The notes below the pieces were generated by a model. It was not told where the DNA came from, searched no databases, and was given only the letters and a program-made list of their open reading frames with translations. DNA of 64,000 bases, taken from the NCBI RefSeq assembly GCF_003350505.1, contig NZ_QQAY01000003.1, positions 186,001 to 250,000 of the forward strand. Direction: 5' to 3'. The position numbers and the translations under genes were made by a program. This document shows, piece by piece, positions 10,243-18,832 of the stretch (position 1 is the first letter of the stretch; the number at the start of each line of letters is the position of its first letter). Origin of the DNA: Falsibacillus pallidus (GTDB lineage: Bacteria; Bacillota; Bacilli; Bacillales; DSM-25281).

Positions 10243-11127
10243 TCAATAGAGCTCCAGGATGTCTTTTACTTTGGCAGTGACCATCTTCTCCGTGAAATAG
10301 GCATGCAGGAGTTCGTTTTCATCAAGGCTGCCGATTTCAGCGCTGCCCTCGATGACAATAATCGGGTGTTTAACGCCCCGTTTAAATCTGCTAAGCACCT
10401 CTGAGAGACTGTCCTCCGCATTTACATTCAGCGGACTGAGCCGCATGAAGTTCGGCTTCTTCCCATAATGGCGCTCCAAAAGGAACCTCATCAAGATAAA
10501 TTGCCGCTGCTTCCATTCCATCCATAATGAAAAGTAGAGGTAGCATAACACAATCCATAAGTTTAATTGCATGGGAAAGATAAACAGAGAGAAAAGATGA
10601 AGCGACAATAAGACAATGACAGAAAATAAGATTGTTTGCTGAAATGCCTTTGAATATGGGTGGAGCAATGAAAGCCCCATAAGAAGGAGCTTCCCCCCAT
10701 CAAGGGGCAAAACCGGTAAGAGGTTGAATAACAGGATCATGATGTTGAATTCCATGAACATAAAAAAAACATCCTCTGGCACCCATTCGTTCATATATAA
10801 CGCATACATGACAGCAGTCATCCAAATATGCTGAAGGGGGCCGGCGAGTGTGACAGCCAATTCTTCTTTCAGCGGCCGGTTTCCATACTCCTCCATCTCA
10901 GCAACACCGCCGAATGGGAGGATCCTGATCCGTTTGATCCTCCATGAAAAAAACTGGGCGCAAACCCCATGCCCCATTTCGTGTATGATGATAATCCCAA
11001 GAAGCATCAACAACTCCGTGAAATGAGCAGTCATTACGGCAACGGCAGCGACCACCCAAAATAAAGGATGGATCCTGAATTTCAGGAAGACTTTAAACAG
11101 GGGTTTTTTTATTAGGAATTTACTCAA
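10243..11127 (-). CDS. spoIVFB: Sporulation intramembrane metalloprotease SpoIVFB (pro-sigma-K protease)
   Basis: Site-2-type protease in the outer forespore membrane that cleaves pro-sigma-K in the mother cell. The 294-residue protein has six hydrophobic segments, the zinc motif HEMGH near residue 44, a second metal site NLLPVLPLDGG near residue 137, and a C-terminal CBS-like domain, all as in the family. The start is TTG at 11127, after AGGTGATC, and overlaps the end of spoIVFA by 8 bases, so the two are translationally coupled. Its activity is held in check by SpoIVFA and BofA. Confidence 0.95.
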   Translation of the reverse strand: MSKFLIKKPLFKVFLKFRIHPLFWVVAAVAVMTAHFTELLMLLGIIIIHEMGHGVCAQFFSWRIKRIRILPFGGVAEMEEYGNRPLKEELAVTLAGPLQHIWMTAVMYALYMNEWVPEDVFFMFMEFNIMILLFNLLPVLPLDGGKLLLMGLSLLHPYSKAFQQTILFSVIVLLSLHLFSLFIFPMQLNLWIVLCYLYFSLWMEWKQRQFILMRFLLERHYGKKPNFMRLSPLNVNAEDSLSEVLSRFKRGVKHPIIVIEGSAEIGSLDENELLHAYFTEKMVTAKVKDILELY

Positions 11128-11890
11128 GCGAGATCACCTGCAGAGGGTCTACGAATTCATCCCCTTTTTTAATGGCTAAATAAAACTCACTTGATTCTCC
11201 TTCAGCACGTTTAGAAGGCTTTCCTACAACCATCCCATCTTCGACACTTTCATATTCCGATACTGCAATCGATTCCAAATGTCCATACCATGACTCTGTC
11301 TTCTTATCAGGGTGCTGAATGATCACGGTATACCCAAGATCATCTTTCTTGCCGGCAAAGATGACAACCCCTTTACTTAAAGAAACGACTGGTTCCTCAG
11401 CTTCCGTTTCGAGCATGATTCCTTTCCCATTTGCGCGGAAGCTTTCCAAAACTTTACCTGCTGGGACTGCATAATGAGGCTTGCTCCCTGCCGCTTGATC
11501 TACAGAATCTTTAGGGTCATTGGGAAAGAGAGCGAGCGGCTTTCCAAACTGTTCCTGATACCAATCAGATACTGCCGCAAATTGAAATTCTGAAGACATC
11601 ATTTTTTCAACATACTTTTTCGGTTCTTTAAAAACCGGTGATGAACCGCGGTAAAGAACCGCCACCCCAAGAACAAGAACGGCAGACAGAAGAATCTTAA
11701 ATAAAAACACTTCCTTGTTCCATAAAGGGTGCTGATCAGATGGACCCGATTCAAACGAAGGAAATCTCTCGCCGCCATACCTTTCTTCATCTGCAGGGAT
11801 ATAGGTGCTTCTGTTGGAAGTCCCATTGAACTGCTTCGTGTTTTTCCGTTTCGCTATCCGCTTTCTAATCTCATCCGCTCGATTACTCAT
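11120..11890 (-). CDS. spoIVFA: SpoIVFA, regulator of SpoIVFB with LytM-like domain
   Basis: Anchors and restrains the SpoIVFB protease in the forespore outer membrane until SpoIVB cleaves it. The 256-residue protein has a basic cytoplasmic N-terminus, one membrane segment near residue 70 (LLSAVLVLGVAVLY), and a C-terminal LytM/M23-type domain (GYTVIIQHPDKKTESWYGHL, about residues 200-220) that lacks the full zinc ligand set and so is probably not a peptidase. A sequence matching a sigma-E promoter lies upstream, in agreement with mother-cell expression. Confidence 0.93.
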   Translation of the reverse strand: MSNRADEIRKRIAKRKNTKQFNGTSNRSTYIPADEERYGGERFPSFESGPSDQHPLWNKEVFLFKILLSAVLVLGVAVLYRGSSPVFKEPKKYVEKMMSSEFQFAAVSDWYQEQFGKPLALFPNDPKDSVDQAAGSKPHYAVPAGKVLESFRANGKGIMLETEAEEPVVSLSKGVVIFAGKKDDLGYTVIIQHPDKKTESWYGHLESIAVSEYESVEDGMVVGKPSKRAEGESSEFYLAIKKGDEFVDPLQVISLE

Positions 11891-11923
11891 GGCCTCACCA
11901 ATCTCCTTTTAGACATTTGTACT

Positions 11924-11952
11924 ACTTTATGACTTGTCCAGTCGGAGTATGA
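11924..11952 (-). promoter_or_regulatory. Probable sigma-E promoter of spoIVFAB
   Basis: On the minus strand TCATACT (11946-11952) is followed after exactly 14 bases by CATAAAGT (11924-11931). This fits the mother-cell sigma-E pattern kmATATT-N14-CATACAmT, and spoIVFAB is a known sigma-E operon in B. subtilis. Confidence 0.72.
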
Positions 11953-11985
11953 ATAGAAATACCGAAAGTCATCCAGGCTCTTTAA

Positions 11986-12040
11986 AAAACAAAAAAGCCA
12001 AATGCCCCCGTCAATGATTGACGGCAAGCACTTGGCTTTC
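11986..12040 (-). terminator. Terminator after minD
   Basis: A tiered hairpin: outer AGCCAA/TTGGCT arms and an inner perfect CGTCAAT-ATTGACG helix, followed on the minus strand by a run TTTTTTGTTTTTT. It ends the mreBCD-minCD unit. Confidence 0.85.
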
Positions 12041-12056
12041 AATTTCATTTATTTTA

Positions 12057-12860
12057 TTAAGCTTTGACGCCAAAGAATTTTTTCAGCTTGGCCATAACTC
12101 CCGGCTTATCTGTATCCAACGATTGAAGAGGTACAGATTCACCTAGGATGCGGCGGGCGATATTCCGATAGGCAATGGAAGCTTTGCTGTTTGGATTTAG
12201 CGCAATTGGCTCCCCTTGATTGGAAGACCTGATGACATTTTCATCATCTGCCACAATTCCAAGGAGGTCGATGGATAAATGAGTCGTGATTTCATCCACA
12301 TCAAGCATTTCTCCATTCTTCATCATGTGGGGACGAATACGATTGATTACCAGGCGTGGAGGTTCAATATCCTCTTTCTCCAAAAGACCGATGATCCTGT
12401 CAGCATCCCTTACTGCTGAGATTTCAGGTGTAGTGACAACGATAGCCTTATCCGCTCCGGCAACCGCATTTTTGTATCCTTGCTCGATGCCGGCAGGGCA
12501 ATCGATCAGGATATAATCATAATCCTGCTTCAATTCATCGACCAGCTTTACCATCTGGTCGGGATTGACTGCTGATTTATCGCTTGTCTGAGCTGCGGGA
12601 AGCAAAAAGAGAAGGTCATCGAACCGTTTGTCCTTCACCAATGCCTGATGGATTTTACAGCGGCCTTCCACTACATCCACCAGGTCATAGATGATCCGGT
12701 TTTCCAGTCCAAGGACAACATCCAAATTTCTCAAACCAATATCTGTATCGATCAGGCACACTTTTTTTCCTTGCAATGCTAAAGCTGTGCCTAAATTGGC
12801 AGACGTTGTCGTTTTTCCGACCCCGCCTTTTCCAGATGTAATGACGATTGCATCACCCAT
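12057..12860 (-). CDS. minD: Septum-site determining ATPase MinD
   Basis: Membrane-associated ATPase that recruits MinC and keeps the division septum away from the poles. The 267-residue protein begins with the deviant Walker A SGKGGVGKTTTSANLG and has DTDIGLRNLD and IDCPAGIEQGY switch segments. The C-terminal amphipathic tail (GVMAKLKKFFGVKA) is the membrane-targeting helix. It overlaps minC by 8 bases. No MinE is present, as in Bacillus, where DivIVA and MinJ provide polarity. Confidence 0.97.
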   Translation of the reverse strand: MGDAIVITSGKGGVGKTTTSANLGTALALQGKKVCLIDTDIGLRNLDVVLGLENRIIYDLVDVVEGRCKIHQALVKDKRFDDLLFLLPAAQTSDKSAVNPDQMVKLVDELKQDYDYILIDCPAGIEQGYKNAVAGADKAIVVTTPEISAVRDADRIIGLLEKEDIEPPRLVINRIRPHMMKNGEMLDVDEITTHLSIDLLGIVADDENVIRSSNQGEPIALNPNSKASIAYRNIARRILGESVPLQSLDTDKPGVMAKLKKFFGVKA

Positions 12861-13539
12861 GAGTAGCGTCCCCCTTTAATCTATTAATTGTCGGTCTAAG
12901 ATGTTTTAAAACTTGTAATCTATCAATGACGATTTGTTCTGAATCATCTATGTAGGCACATTCCATTTCATTTCCTGCTGCATCATAGGAGTCAGGAGCG
13001 CGATTCAGGCATTCAGCAATCCTTAACTGTGTCGGCGTCATCACAGAAGCAGCGATGACCGCATCTTTATTTCCATTGCATCCGGCATGGGCAATGCCTT
13101 TTAGCATTCCCATGATAAAAATATTACCGCCGGCTTTCACCCGTCCTCCAGGATTCACGTCCCCTACCAGAAGCAGATCTCCAGGGACTTCAAGCACTTG
13201 GCCGGAACGAACAACGGCGGCAACGGAAAAGATGTCGGTTTCTTCTTTCTGTTTAAACGCTTCCTCTTTTGTCATGACGCTGCTATAGACTTCTTCCACG
13301 ACAAGATTGCGTTTTTTTCTGACAAGCTCCTTCAATTCTTCTTCCTGCTCAGTTGTCAGATAGCGATTGCCCGCCTGAATTTTAACTGCTATGAGTGGAG
13401 CATCTTCCTGCTCCCGGTAATGAGCGGACAGCTTATCTTCAAGTTCTTTTTTCACATCATCATATGAGCACTGATCATTCAGCTGAAGGACCAGTCCGTT
13501 TTTTGTGCCTTTTATCATAACATTTTGTTTTTTCATCAT
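12853..13539 (-). CDS. minC: Septum-site determining inhibitor MinC
   Basis: Inhibits FtsZ polymerisation with MinD. The 228-residue protein has an N-terminal FtsZ-binding domain (MIKGTKNGLVLQLND onward) and a C-terminal beta-helix domain that dimerises and binds MinD (LLVGDVNPGGRVKAGGNIFIMG, residues about 125-145, then VIAASVMTPTQLRIA). AGGTGA precedes two adjacent ATG codons at 13539 and 13536; the first is used here. It follows mreD by about 70 bases and is translationally coupled to minD. Confidence 0.95.
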   Translation of the reverse strand: MMKKQNVMIKGTKNGLVLQLNDQCSYDDVKKELEDKLSAHYREQEDAPLIAVKIQAGNRYLTTEQEEELKELVRKKRNLVVEEVYSSVMTKEEAFKQKEETDIFSVAAVVRSGQVLEVPGDLLLVGDVNPGGRVKAGGNIFIMGMLKGIAHAGCNGNKDAVIAASVMTPTQLRIAECLNRAPDSYDAAGNEMECAYIDDSEQIVIDRLQVLKHLRPTINRLKGDATHG

Positions 13540-13610
13540 GGCGCTTTATTCACCTCAGTGCCTGTATAATTCGACAATTCGTGCCTGATTTCCTTTTTTG
13601 CAGGAAAGAA

Positions 13611-14129
13611 TTAATCATCCAGCAACTCTTTTCTCCAAAACATCAGCCATCTTTTTAGAGGAAAAGCAACGATGATCAAGAATGCAAGATTCAATATTAA
13701 CGTCGGCCAAAGTCTGATATCGACAAAATCAACCATCGTCATCTGGACATGACCGATTAAACGATAGAATTGATAGACAATGAATTCGACTGCTGCCATA
13801 TTCAAGAGAGCAACCAGAATCGCTATGAAAACATTGGACTGCAAAACTTTCATGACCTTTGTAGTCAGGTAGACGGCAGCCGGAAATAGAAAAAGATTGA
13901 TGCCGATGATCTCTGTGAAGAAAACATCATAAAGCAATCCGAAAAGCAGCGCATACCAAAGCGTATTGTTACGGATATAATAAATGGCCATAAAAATAAG
14001 GATGGCCAATAAAAAATGCGGCGCCAGGATGCGTTCACCATGAAAAGCCTTTGCCGAAAATACTTGGGCAAAGACTCCTTCAAAATAAAAACTGAGGGCC
14101 AGAATCAAAGGGAGAATGAAGCGTTTCAT
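13611..14129 (-). CDS. mreD: Rod shape-determining membrane protein MreD
   Basis: Integral membrane component of the elongasome that works with MreB and MreC in lateral wall synthesis. The 172-residue protein is almost wholly hydrophobic with about five to six membrane segments, and the GLLYDVFFTEIIGINLF block in the middle is characteristic. The start overlaps the last base of the mreC stop, so the genes are coupled. Confidence 0.92.
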   Translation of the reverse strand: MKRFILPLILALSFYFEGVFAQVFSAKAFHGERILAPHFLLAILIFMAIYYIRNNTLWYALLFGLLYDVFFTEIIGINLFLFPAAVYLTTKVMKVLQSNVFIAILVALLNMAAVEFIVYQFYRLIGHVQMTMVDFVDIRLWPTLILNLAFLIIVAFPLKRWLMFWRKELLDD

Positions 14130-15016
14130 TATTCCCCCTCCTTTTCTGTCGTTAAATCAAATGCATCAGATTTGGCGATGGTCCGGTCGATGACCATCAC
14201 ATGCTCCACATCATATAAATCTGCTGATGGCTTTACATACGCCATTTGGGTCAATCCGTATTGATCTGGTACAAGCTTTTCGATTTTCCCGATCGGGATC
14301 CCTTCGGTGAAAAGTCCACCCATTCCCGATGTGACGACATTTCTGCCTTTCTTGATATCAACATCGTAAGGAAGTCTTTTAAGAATCAGCATTTTTTTCT
14401 TGGCATCATAGCCTTCTATTAATCCGAAAACATTTTTTTCGCCTTTTTCCCCTTGGACTTTGACAGAAATCCTGTTTTTAGGATCATTTGAACTCAATAG
14501 CTGGACTGTCGATGTGAACTGCTTGGAACTTTTAATTTTCCCAATGAATCCTTTAGCCGTGATGACAGCCATATTTGGCTTCACTCCACTGGATAAGCCT
14601 TTGTCGATTTGCAGAAGCTCTTCCCATTGGACGGGATTTCGTGCGATAACCGTGGCTTGGGTAGGATTGTAGTCCCTGAGATTATCTTTGATATTCAGGG
14701 TCTCCCTTAAATCTTTATTATCTTTTTGTAGATCATTGACTTTCGCGTCAAGAGAGGCAAGCTCATCAAGGCGGGCTTTTAACTTTTTATTTTCAATGTA
14801 TGTATTCTGCAGATCCTCAACATTTTGAATAAAGCCCGCTACTGCTCCAGCGGGCTTGGATACAAGATTCTGTCCAAAGCCGACAATATCAGAAATGAAT
14901 TGTTCCGGCAAAGAAACGTTTTCACGATCACGAAGAGAAAATCCAATCAATGCCACCAGTACAATGATGCTTACCAGCAATAATATCAGACGCTTATTTA
15001 AAAAGAATTGGGGCAT
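14129..15016 (-). CDS. mreC: Rod shape-determining protein MreC
   Basis: Bitopic membrane protein linking MreB to the extracytoplasmic wall-synthesis enzymes. The 295-residue sequence has a short cytoplasmic N-terminus, one membrane segment (LILLVSIIVLVALIGFSL), a coiled coil around residues 65-105, and the two beta-barrel domains (ATVIARNPVQWEELLQIDKG and VVTSGMGGLFTEGIPIGKI). It follows mreB by 21 bases and overlaps mreD by one base. Confidence 0.95.
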   Translation of the reverse strand: MPQFFLNKRLILLLVSIIVLVALIGFSLRDRENVSLPEQFISDIVGFGQNLVSKPAGAVAGFIQNVEDLQNTYIENKKLKARLDELASLDAKVNDLQKDNKDLRETLNIKDNLRDYNPTQATVIARNPVQWEELLQIDKGLSSGVKPNMAVITAKGFIGKIKSSKQFTSTVQLLSSNDPKNRISVKVQGEKGEKNVFGLIEGYDAKKKMLILKRLPYDVDIKKGRNVVTSGMGGLFTEGIPIGKIEKLVPDQYGLTQMAYVKPSADLYDVEHVMVIDRTIAKSDAFDLTTEKEGE

Positions 15017-15037
15017 GACTTACACCTCTATCATTTA

Positions 15038-16060
15038 TTAGCGTGAATCTTTTGCTTTGTTCTTGAATAAGTGAATATGGTCCAGCGCTTTCCCAGTACC
15101 GATTGCCACACAATCTAAAGGATCTTCCGCAATCAATACAGGCATTTTCGTCTCTTCTCCAATTACTTTATCAAGGTTGCGAAGGAGTGCTCCTCCTCCA
15201 GTCAGAACAATGCCGCGGTCCATAATATCAGCCGCCAATTCAGGTGGTGTCTTCTCGAGCGTGCTCTTGACTGCATCCACGATAGAGTAGACCGTATCAT
15301 GCAAAGCATTGGCGATTTCGACTGCTGTGATTTCAATCGTTTTCGGCAGACCTGTCAAAAGATCGCGTCCGCGGATTTCCATGGATTCCATGTCTTCAGC
15401 TCCGCCTGCAGAACCGACTTCCATTTTGATGGTTTCCGCTGTACGGTCCCCGATCATCAAATTATAATTCTTTCGGATGTAGCTGATGATGGATTCATCC
15501 ATTTCATCTCCGGCAATACGGATTGATTGGCTTGTAACAATTCCGCCAAGTGAAATGATGGCCACTTCAGTTGTCCCGCCGCCGATGTCGACAACCATGC
15601 TTCCTGTTGGCTCCCATACAGGCAGGTTTGCACCAATTGCAGCTGCAAAAGGCTCTTCGATGGTATAGGCATCCCTTGCACCTGCTTGACGGGTTGCATC
15701 GATGACAGCGCGTTCTTCGACTGCAGTGATCCCGGATGGCACACAAACCATTACATACGGCTTGCTGGAGAATAATCCTTTATTTTTCACTGCTTGTCTA
15801 ATGTAATATTTCATCATGGTAGCAGTTGTTTCATAGTCTGCGATGACGCCGTCCTTCATTGGGCGAAGGGCTACAACATTCCCAGGTGTACGTCCAATCA
15901 TGTTTTTGGCATCATTTCCGACTGCTACGATGCTTTTAGTATCTGTCTGCATGGCAACAACGGATGGCTCACGGACCACAATGCCCTTTCCTTTTACGTA
16001 TACCAGCGTATTCGCTGTTCCTAAATCGATTCCAAGATCTCTAGTTCCAAGTCCAAACAT
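15038..16060 (-). CDS. mreB: Actin-like cell-shape protein MreB
   Basis: Filament-forming actin homologue guiding lateral peptidoglycan synthesis. The 340-residue protein has all actin-fold phosphate motifs: [10 protein letters not shown] at the N-terminus, [12 protein letters not shown] near residue 160 and [15 protein letters not shown] near residue 290. It heads the mreBCD-minCD unit. In the 161-base gap after radC a TATAAT hexamer is present on the minus strand near 16195, with a poor -35, so it may have its own promoter as well as readthrough. Confidence 0.97.
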   Translation of the reverse strand: MFGLGTRDLGIDLGTANTLVYVKGKGIVVREPSVVAMQTDTKSIVAVGNDAKNMIGRTPGNVVALRPMKDGVIADYETTATMMKYYIRQAVKNKGLFSSKPYVMVCVPSGITAVEERAVIDATRQAGARDAYTIEEPFAAAIGANLPVWEPTGSMVVDIGGGTTEVAIISLGGIVTSQSIRIAGDEMDESIISYIRKNYNLMIGDRTAETIKMEVGSAGGAEDMESMEIRGRDLLTGLPKTIEITAVEIANALHDTVYSIVDAVKSTLEKTPPELAADIMDRGIVLTGGGALLRNLDKVIGEETKMPVLIAEDPLDCVAIGTGKALDHIHLFKNKAKDSR

Positions 16061-16221
16061 TCAAGTATCTCCCTTTCTGATACGAATTACTAAGGTTTTT
16101 ATAGTACTTTTATTTTCAAAAAATCACAGGTAATTTCATCTTTGCGATTCGACAAAAATCGATGCTCGTTATGAAAAATCATAAACTCTATTATATCTCA
16201 ATGGCTGTTAAAATCATAGTG

Positions 16222-16911
16222 TCATAAATAACCTTTTTCCTTTAAACTGATAAATTTCTTGTCGCCGATAATCAAATGATCGAGAATATCTATTCCGATG
16301 ATTTTTCCGCATTCTGCAAGCCTTTTCGTCACCTCTATATCTTCCCGGCTGGGAGAAGGGTCCCCGGAAGGATGATTATGGGCACAAATAATAGACGCTG
16401 CAGAGCGGCGAAAGGCTTCTTTGAAGACTTCTCTTGGGTGGACAATCGAGGCATTCAGACTTCCGACAAAGATAGTCTGGCGGTGCAGGACTTGATTCTT
16501 GGTGTTCAGGTAGAGGCAGACGAAATGCTCCTGTGAAAGGAACCTCATATCATTCATGACATAATTCGCGCCATCCTCCGGGCTCCTGATGACGTAGCGG
16601 TCATCATACGTAAGATTGCTGATCCGGCGGCCGATTTCAACGGCAGCCATGATCTGGATGGCTTTTGCTTCACCGACACCTTTAATGGCTGTCATTTCCT
16701 CCAATGAAGCATCTTTTAAGAGCCTGAAGCCATCAAAATGGGTGAGAACGCGGTTAGCGAGGTGAATGACCGATTCGTTTTTTGTCCCGGTTCTTAAAAT
16801 GATGGCAAGAAGCTCCTGATTTGAGAGGCTGCTTGCACCATTATTGGCCATCCTTTCACGCGGGCGTTCGTCAGTGGGATAGTCCCTTATGAGGATCGTT
16901 TCAGTTTCCAA
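16222..16911 (-). CDS. radC: RadC-family JAB-domain protein
   Basis: A 229-residue member of the RadC family (YsxA in B. subtilis). A helix-hairpin-helix segment (LEEMTAIKGVGEAKAIQIMAA shortened here, residues about 60-80) precedes a JAB metallo-domain with CAHNHPSGDPSPSREDI, the HxH...D zinc ligand set. The historical link to recombination repair in E. coli has been withdrawn and the molecular function is uncertain. It lies between maf and mreB, a position conserved in Bacillus. Confidence 0.92.
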   Translation of the reverse strand: METETILIRDYPTDERPRERMANNGASSLSNQELLAIILRTGTKNESVIHLANRVLTHFDGFRLLKDASLEEMTAIKGVGEAKAIQIMAAVEIGRRISNLTYDDRYVIRSPEDGANYVMNDMRFLSQEHFVCLYLNTKNQVLHRQTIFVGSLNASIVHPREVFKEAFRRSAASIICAHNHPSGDPSPSREDIEVTKRLAECGKIIGIDILDHLIIGDKKFISLKEKGYL

Positions 16912-16959
16912 TAGGTTATTTTCCTCCTTTTAGGAGGACGCCGGGCCTGGCCATATCCC

Positions 16960-17526
16960 CTAAAAGGACAGACCTGCGGATTTCAGCTCTCGGTAAAGGC
17001 GGGAAACAGGAAGGCCGACCACGGAATAATAATCGCCCTTGATTTCTTTCACAAATAGCGAACCATACCCTTGGATCCCATAAGAGCCCGCTTTATCAAA
17101 CGGTTCGCCTGTTTCAATATAGCGGTTGATTTCCTCGTCCGTCAAAGCCCAGAACGTCACATCCGTTTTTTCAAAAAAAGATTGGGGCTCTCCATCCTTG
17201 ATGATGGAGACTCCAGTAAATACAGAGTGGGTACGGCCAGAGAGTTTTTTCAGAGTGGATTTAGCATCGTCAGAATCTAGCGGCTTCCCAAGGATTTCAT
17301 CACCCAATGCTACAACCGTATCCGATCCGATCACTATGTCCTCAGGAAAAGATTCAGCCACGGTTTTAGCTTTCCTTTCAGCTAATAGAAGGACCGCTTT
17401 GTCGGGGGCGATTCCTTCGGGCAGATTTTCATCAGCATCGCTCGGAAAAATGTCAAATGGGACTTGAAGTTTTTGTAGAAGTTCTTTTCTTCGGGGAGAT
17501 CCTGAAGCAAGGATTAAGCGGTTCAT
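16960..17526 (-). CDS. maf: Maf-family nucleoside triphosphate pyrophosphatase
   Basis: Hydrolyses non-canonical or modified pyrimidine nucleotides such as dTTP/UTP analogues; overexpression in B. subtilis blocks septation. The 188-residue protein starts MNRLILASGSPRRKELL, the family signature, and has SDTVVALGDEILGKP and the SYGIQGYGSLFVKEI block. It follows spoIIB and precedes radC by 48 bases, so it probably shares transcription with radC and the mre genes. Confidence 0.95.
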   Translation of the reverse strand: MNRLILASGSPRRKELLQKLQVPFDIFPSDADENLPEGIAPDKAVLLLAERKAKTVAESFPEDIVIGSDTVVALGDEILGKPLDSDDAKSTLKKLSGRTHSVFTGVSIIKDGEPQSFFEKTDVTFWALTDEEINRYIETGEPFDKAGSYGIQGYGSLFVKEIKGDYYSVVGLPVSRLYRELKSAGLSF

Positions 17527-17610
17527 CTTTCATCAAACCTTTCCATTCAATATCAGAGGGAGATACAAGATAATCCTATCAAAAAGCCCCTTGCTAAACA
17601 AATGATAAAC

Positions 17611-17691
17611 GACAAAAAAGACGATTATTTTTATCTTGATCCTAAAAACGCAAAGCTTGGGAGCAAGATCGAAAAAAATCGTCTTTTCGCA
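17611..17691 (-). terminator. Long two-tier terminator after spoIIB
   Basis: AAAAGACGATT (17616-17626) and AATCGTCTTTT (17677-17687) form a perfect 11-bp outer stem. Inside, ATCTTG (17633-17638) and CAAGAT (17664-17669) form a second helix. The minus strand continues with TTTTTT. Unusually long for a terminator but consistent with one. Confidence 0.6.
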
Positions 17692-17718
17692 ATATTTCCT
17701 AGAAAATATCAGTTTATG

Positions 17719-18738
17719 TCAATCTTTTAAAGATAGATAGGTGCTTAAAAAATCGAGAAGTGCTTGCTGGGCATCAATGAGATCTTTTTCATTTCCACTT
17801 TTCTTGAAGGTTTCAATCCCGGAATAGCCTTGGATCAGGTCCTTTTTCAATTCATTGATTTCTTTATTGGAGAAATCCCCAATCTGTTCCATGCTTTTTA
17901 TTTTATCAGGAACATCAGCATCCAGTTGAGCGCCGTTCCCAGATAGTAAAGAGCCGCTCGTCTCAGACAGGAGAAGAAATAGGGGGGCTGCATCATTTAG
18001 GAATGCTGCCTCTTTTCCTGATACCCCATCAACCTTGATATCCCCTGCAGAAATTGTTTTTGCAAAAACATCGATCTGCTGATCCTTCATTTTTTGCGCC
18101 TGTACCTTTGCTTCTTCTACTGTTCCGGCTGTACCGGAATATAAATAGTATTGTTCCCCCTGCTTGGCGACAGAAGCAGGAAACCCTTTTGCGGCGATTT
18201 CTGCAGCAGTGGTTTTAGCAGCTTCTTCTGACGTAAAGATCCCGGCTTGGATGACAGGGACATTGAAGGAATTCAATGTTAATGCTGTGGCTTCTCCGCC
18301 AGATTTGGCATCCGATCCGCCCGCTCCTGCTTCATGATTTTCTTCAAGCCCCAAAGAAACGGCAGGTTCTGATTTGCTGGTAAACAAATGAAGCATGGCA
18401 TACCCCAGTATCAGCCCAATGATGACCGCTGTTGCGATTGAAAAAACAAGATTCGACAGACCACCTTTCCGTTTTGGCCCTTTCGGCTGCACCCATGATT
18501 TTTTGGAAATGGCGGGCACATACGAAATCTGCTTGAATTCTTTTAGTTCACCTTGGTCCTGCCCCGGATCTGGCAGAACCCAATCAAATGATTCATCTTC
18601 CTCAAGGGCTTCAGAACCAGCTGCTGTTTCTTTTTTTGTATCTTTCCAATCATGCACCACTAAATTCTCTTCAAATTCCTTTTCTTCTCCGTTGATTTTG
18701 ATCCTGATGGAGGCTTCATTTTTTCCCGGCTTGTCCAA
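17719..18738 (-). CDS. spoIIB: Stage II sporulation protein SpoIIB (SPOR-domain protein)
   Basis: Acts at the sporulation septum in engulfment and septal wall dissolution. It has a charged cytoplasmic N-terminus, one membrane segment (about residue 100, FSIATAVIIGLILGYAMLHL), and a SPOR domain near residues 155-225 (PVIQAGIFTSEEAAKTTAAE) that binds denuded peptidoglycan. I place the start at TTG 18738, seven bases after GGGAGGA; the ATG at 18744 is too close to that site and the upstream ATG codons have none. That gives 339 residues. The N-terminal SIRIKINGEEKEF resembles other SpoIIB proteins. Confidence 0.85.
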   Translation of the reverse strand: MDKPGKNEASIRIKINGEEKEFEENLVVHDWKDTKKETAAGSEALEEDESFDWVLPDPGQDQGELKEFKQISYVPAISKKSWVQPKGPKRKGGLSNLVFSIATAVIIGLILGYAMLHLFTSKSEPAVSLGLEENHEAGAGGSDAKSGGEATALTLNSFNVPVIQAGIFTSEEAAKTTAAEIAAKGFPASVAKQGEQYYLYSGTAGTVEEAKVQAQKMKDQQIDVFAKTISAGDIKVDGVSGKEAAFLNDAAPLFLLLSETSGSLLSGNGAQLDADVPDKIKSMEQIGDFSNKEINELKKDLIQGYSGIETFKKSGNEKDLIDAQQALLDFLSTYLSLKD

Positions 18739-18787
18739 TTCCATTCCTCCCGCACGAAACATTTGCTTCATGCTACCATATCACGGA

Positions 18788-18818
18788 TAAAAAAAAACAA
18801 GACTGGTGTCGTCTTGTT
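18788..18818 (-). terminator. Terminator of the pilus operon
   Basis: AACAAGAC and GTCTTGTT form a perfect 8-bp stem with a 6-base loop; on the minus strand it is followed by an uninterrupted run of T. It separates the pilus genes from spoIIB. Confidence 0.9.
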
Positions 18819-18832
18819 GGATAAGGTTTTCG

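Noticed and set aside
12853-13539. Regulatory structure between mreD and minC
   Set aside because: The 70-base gap has only an AT-rich stretch and a standard ribosome-binding site.
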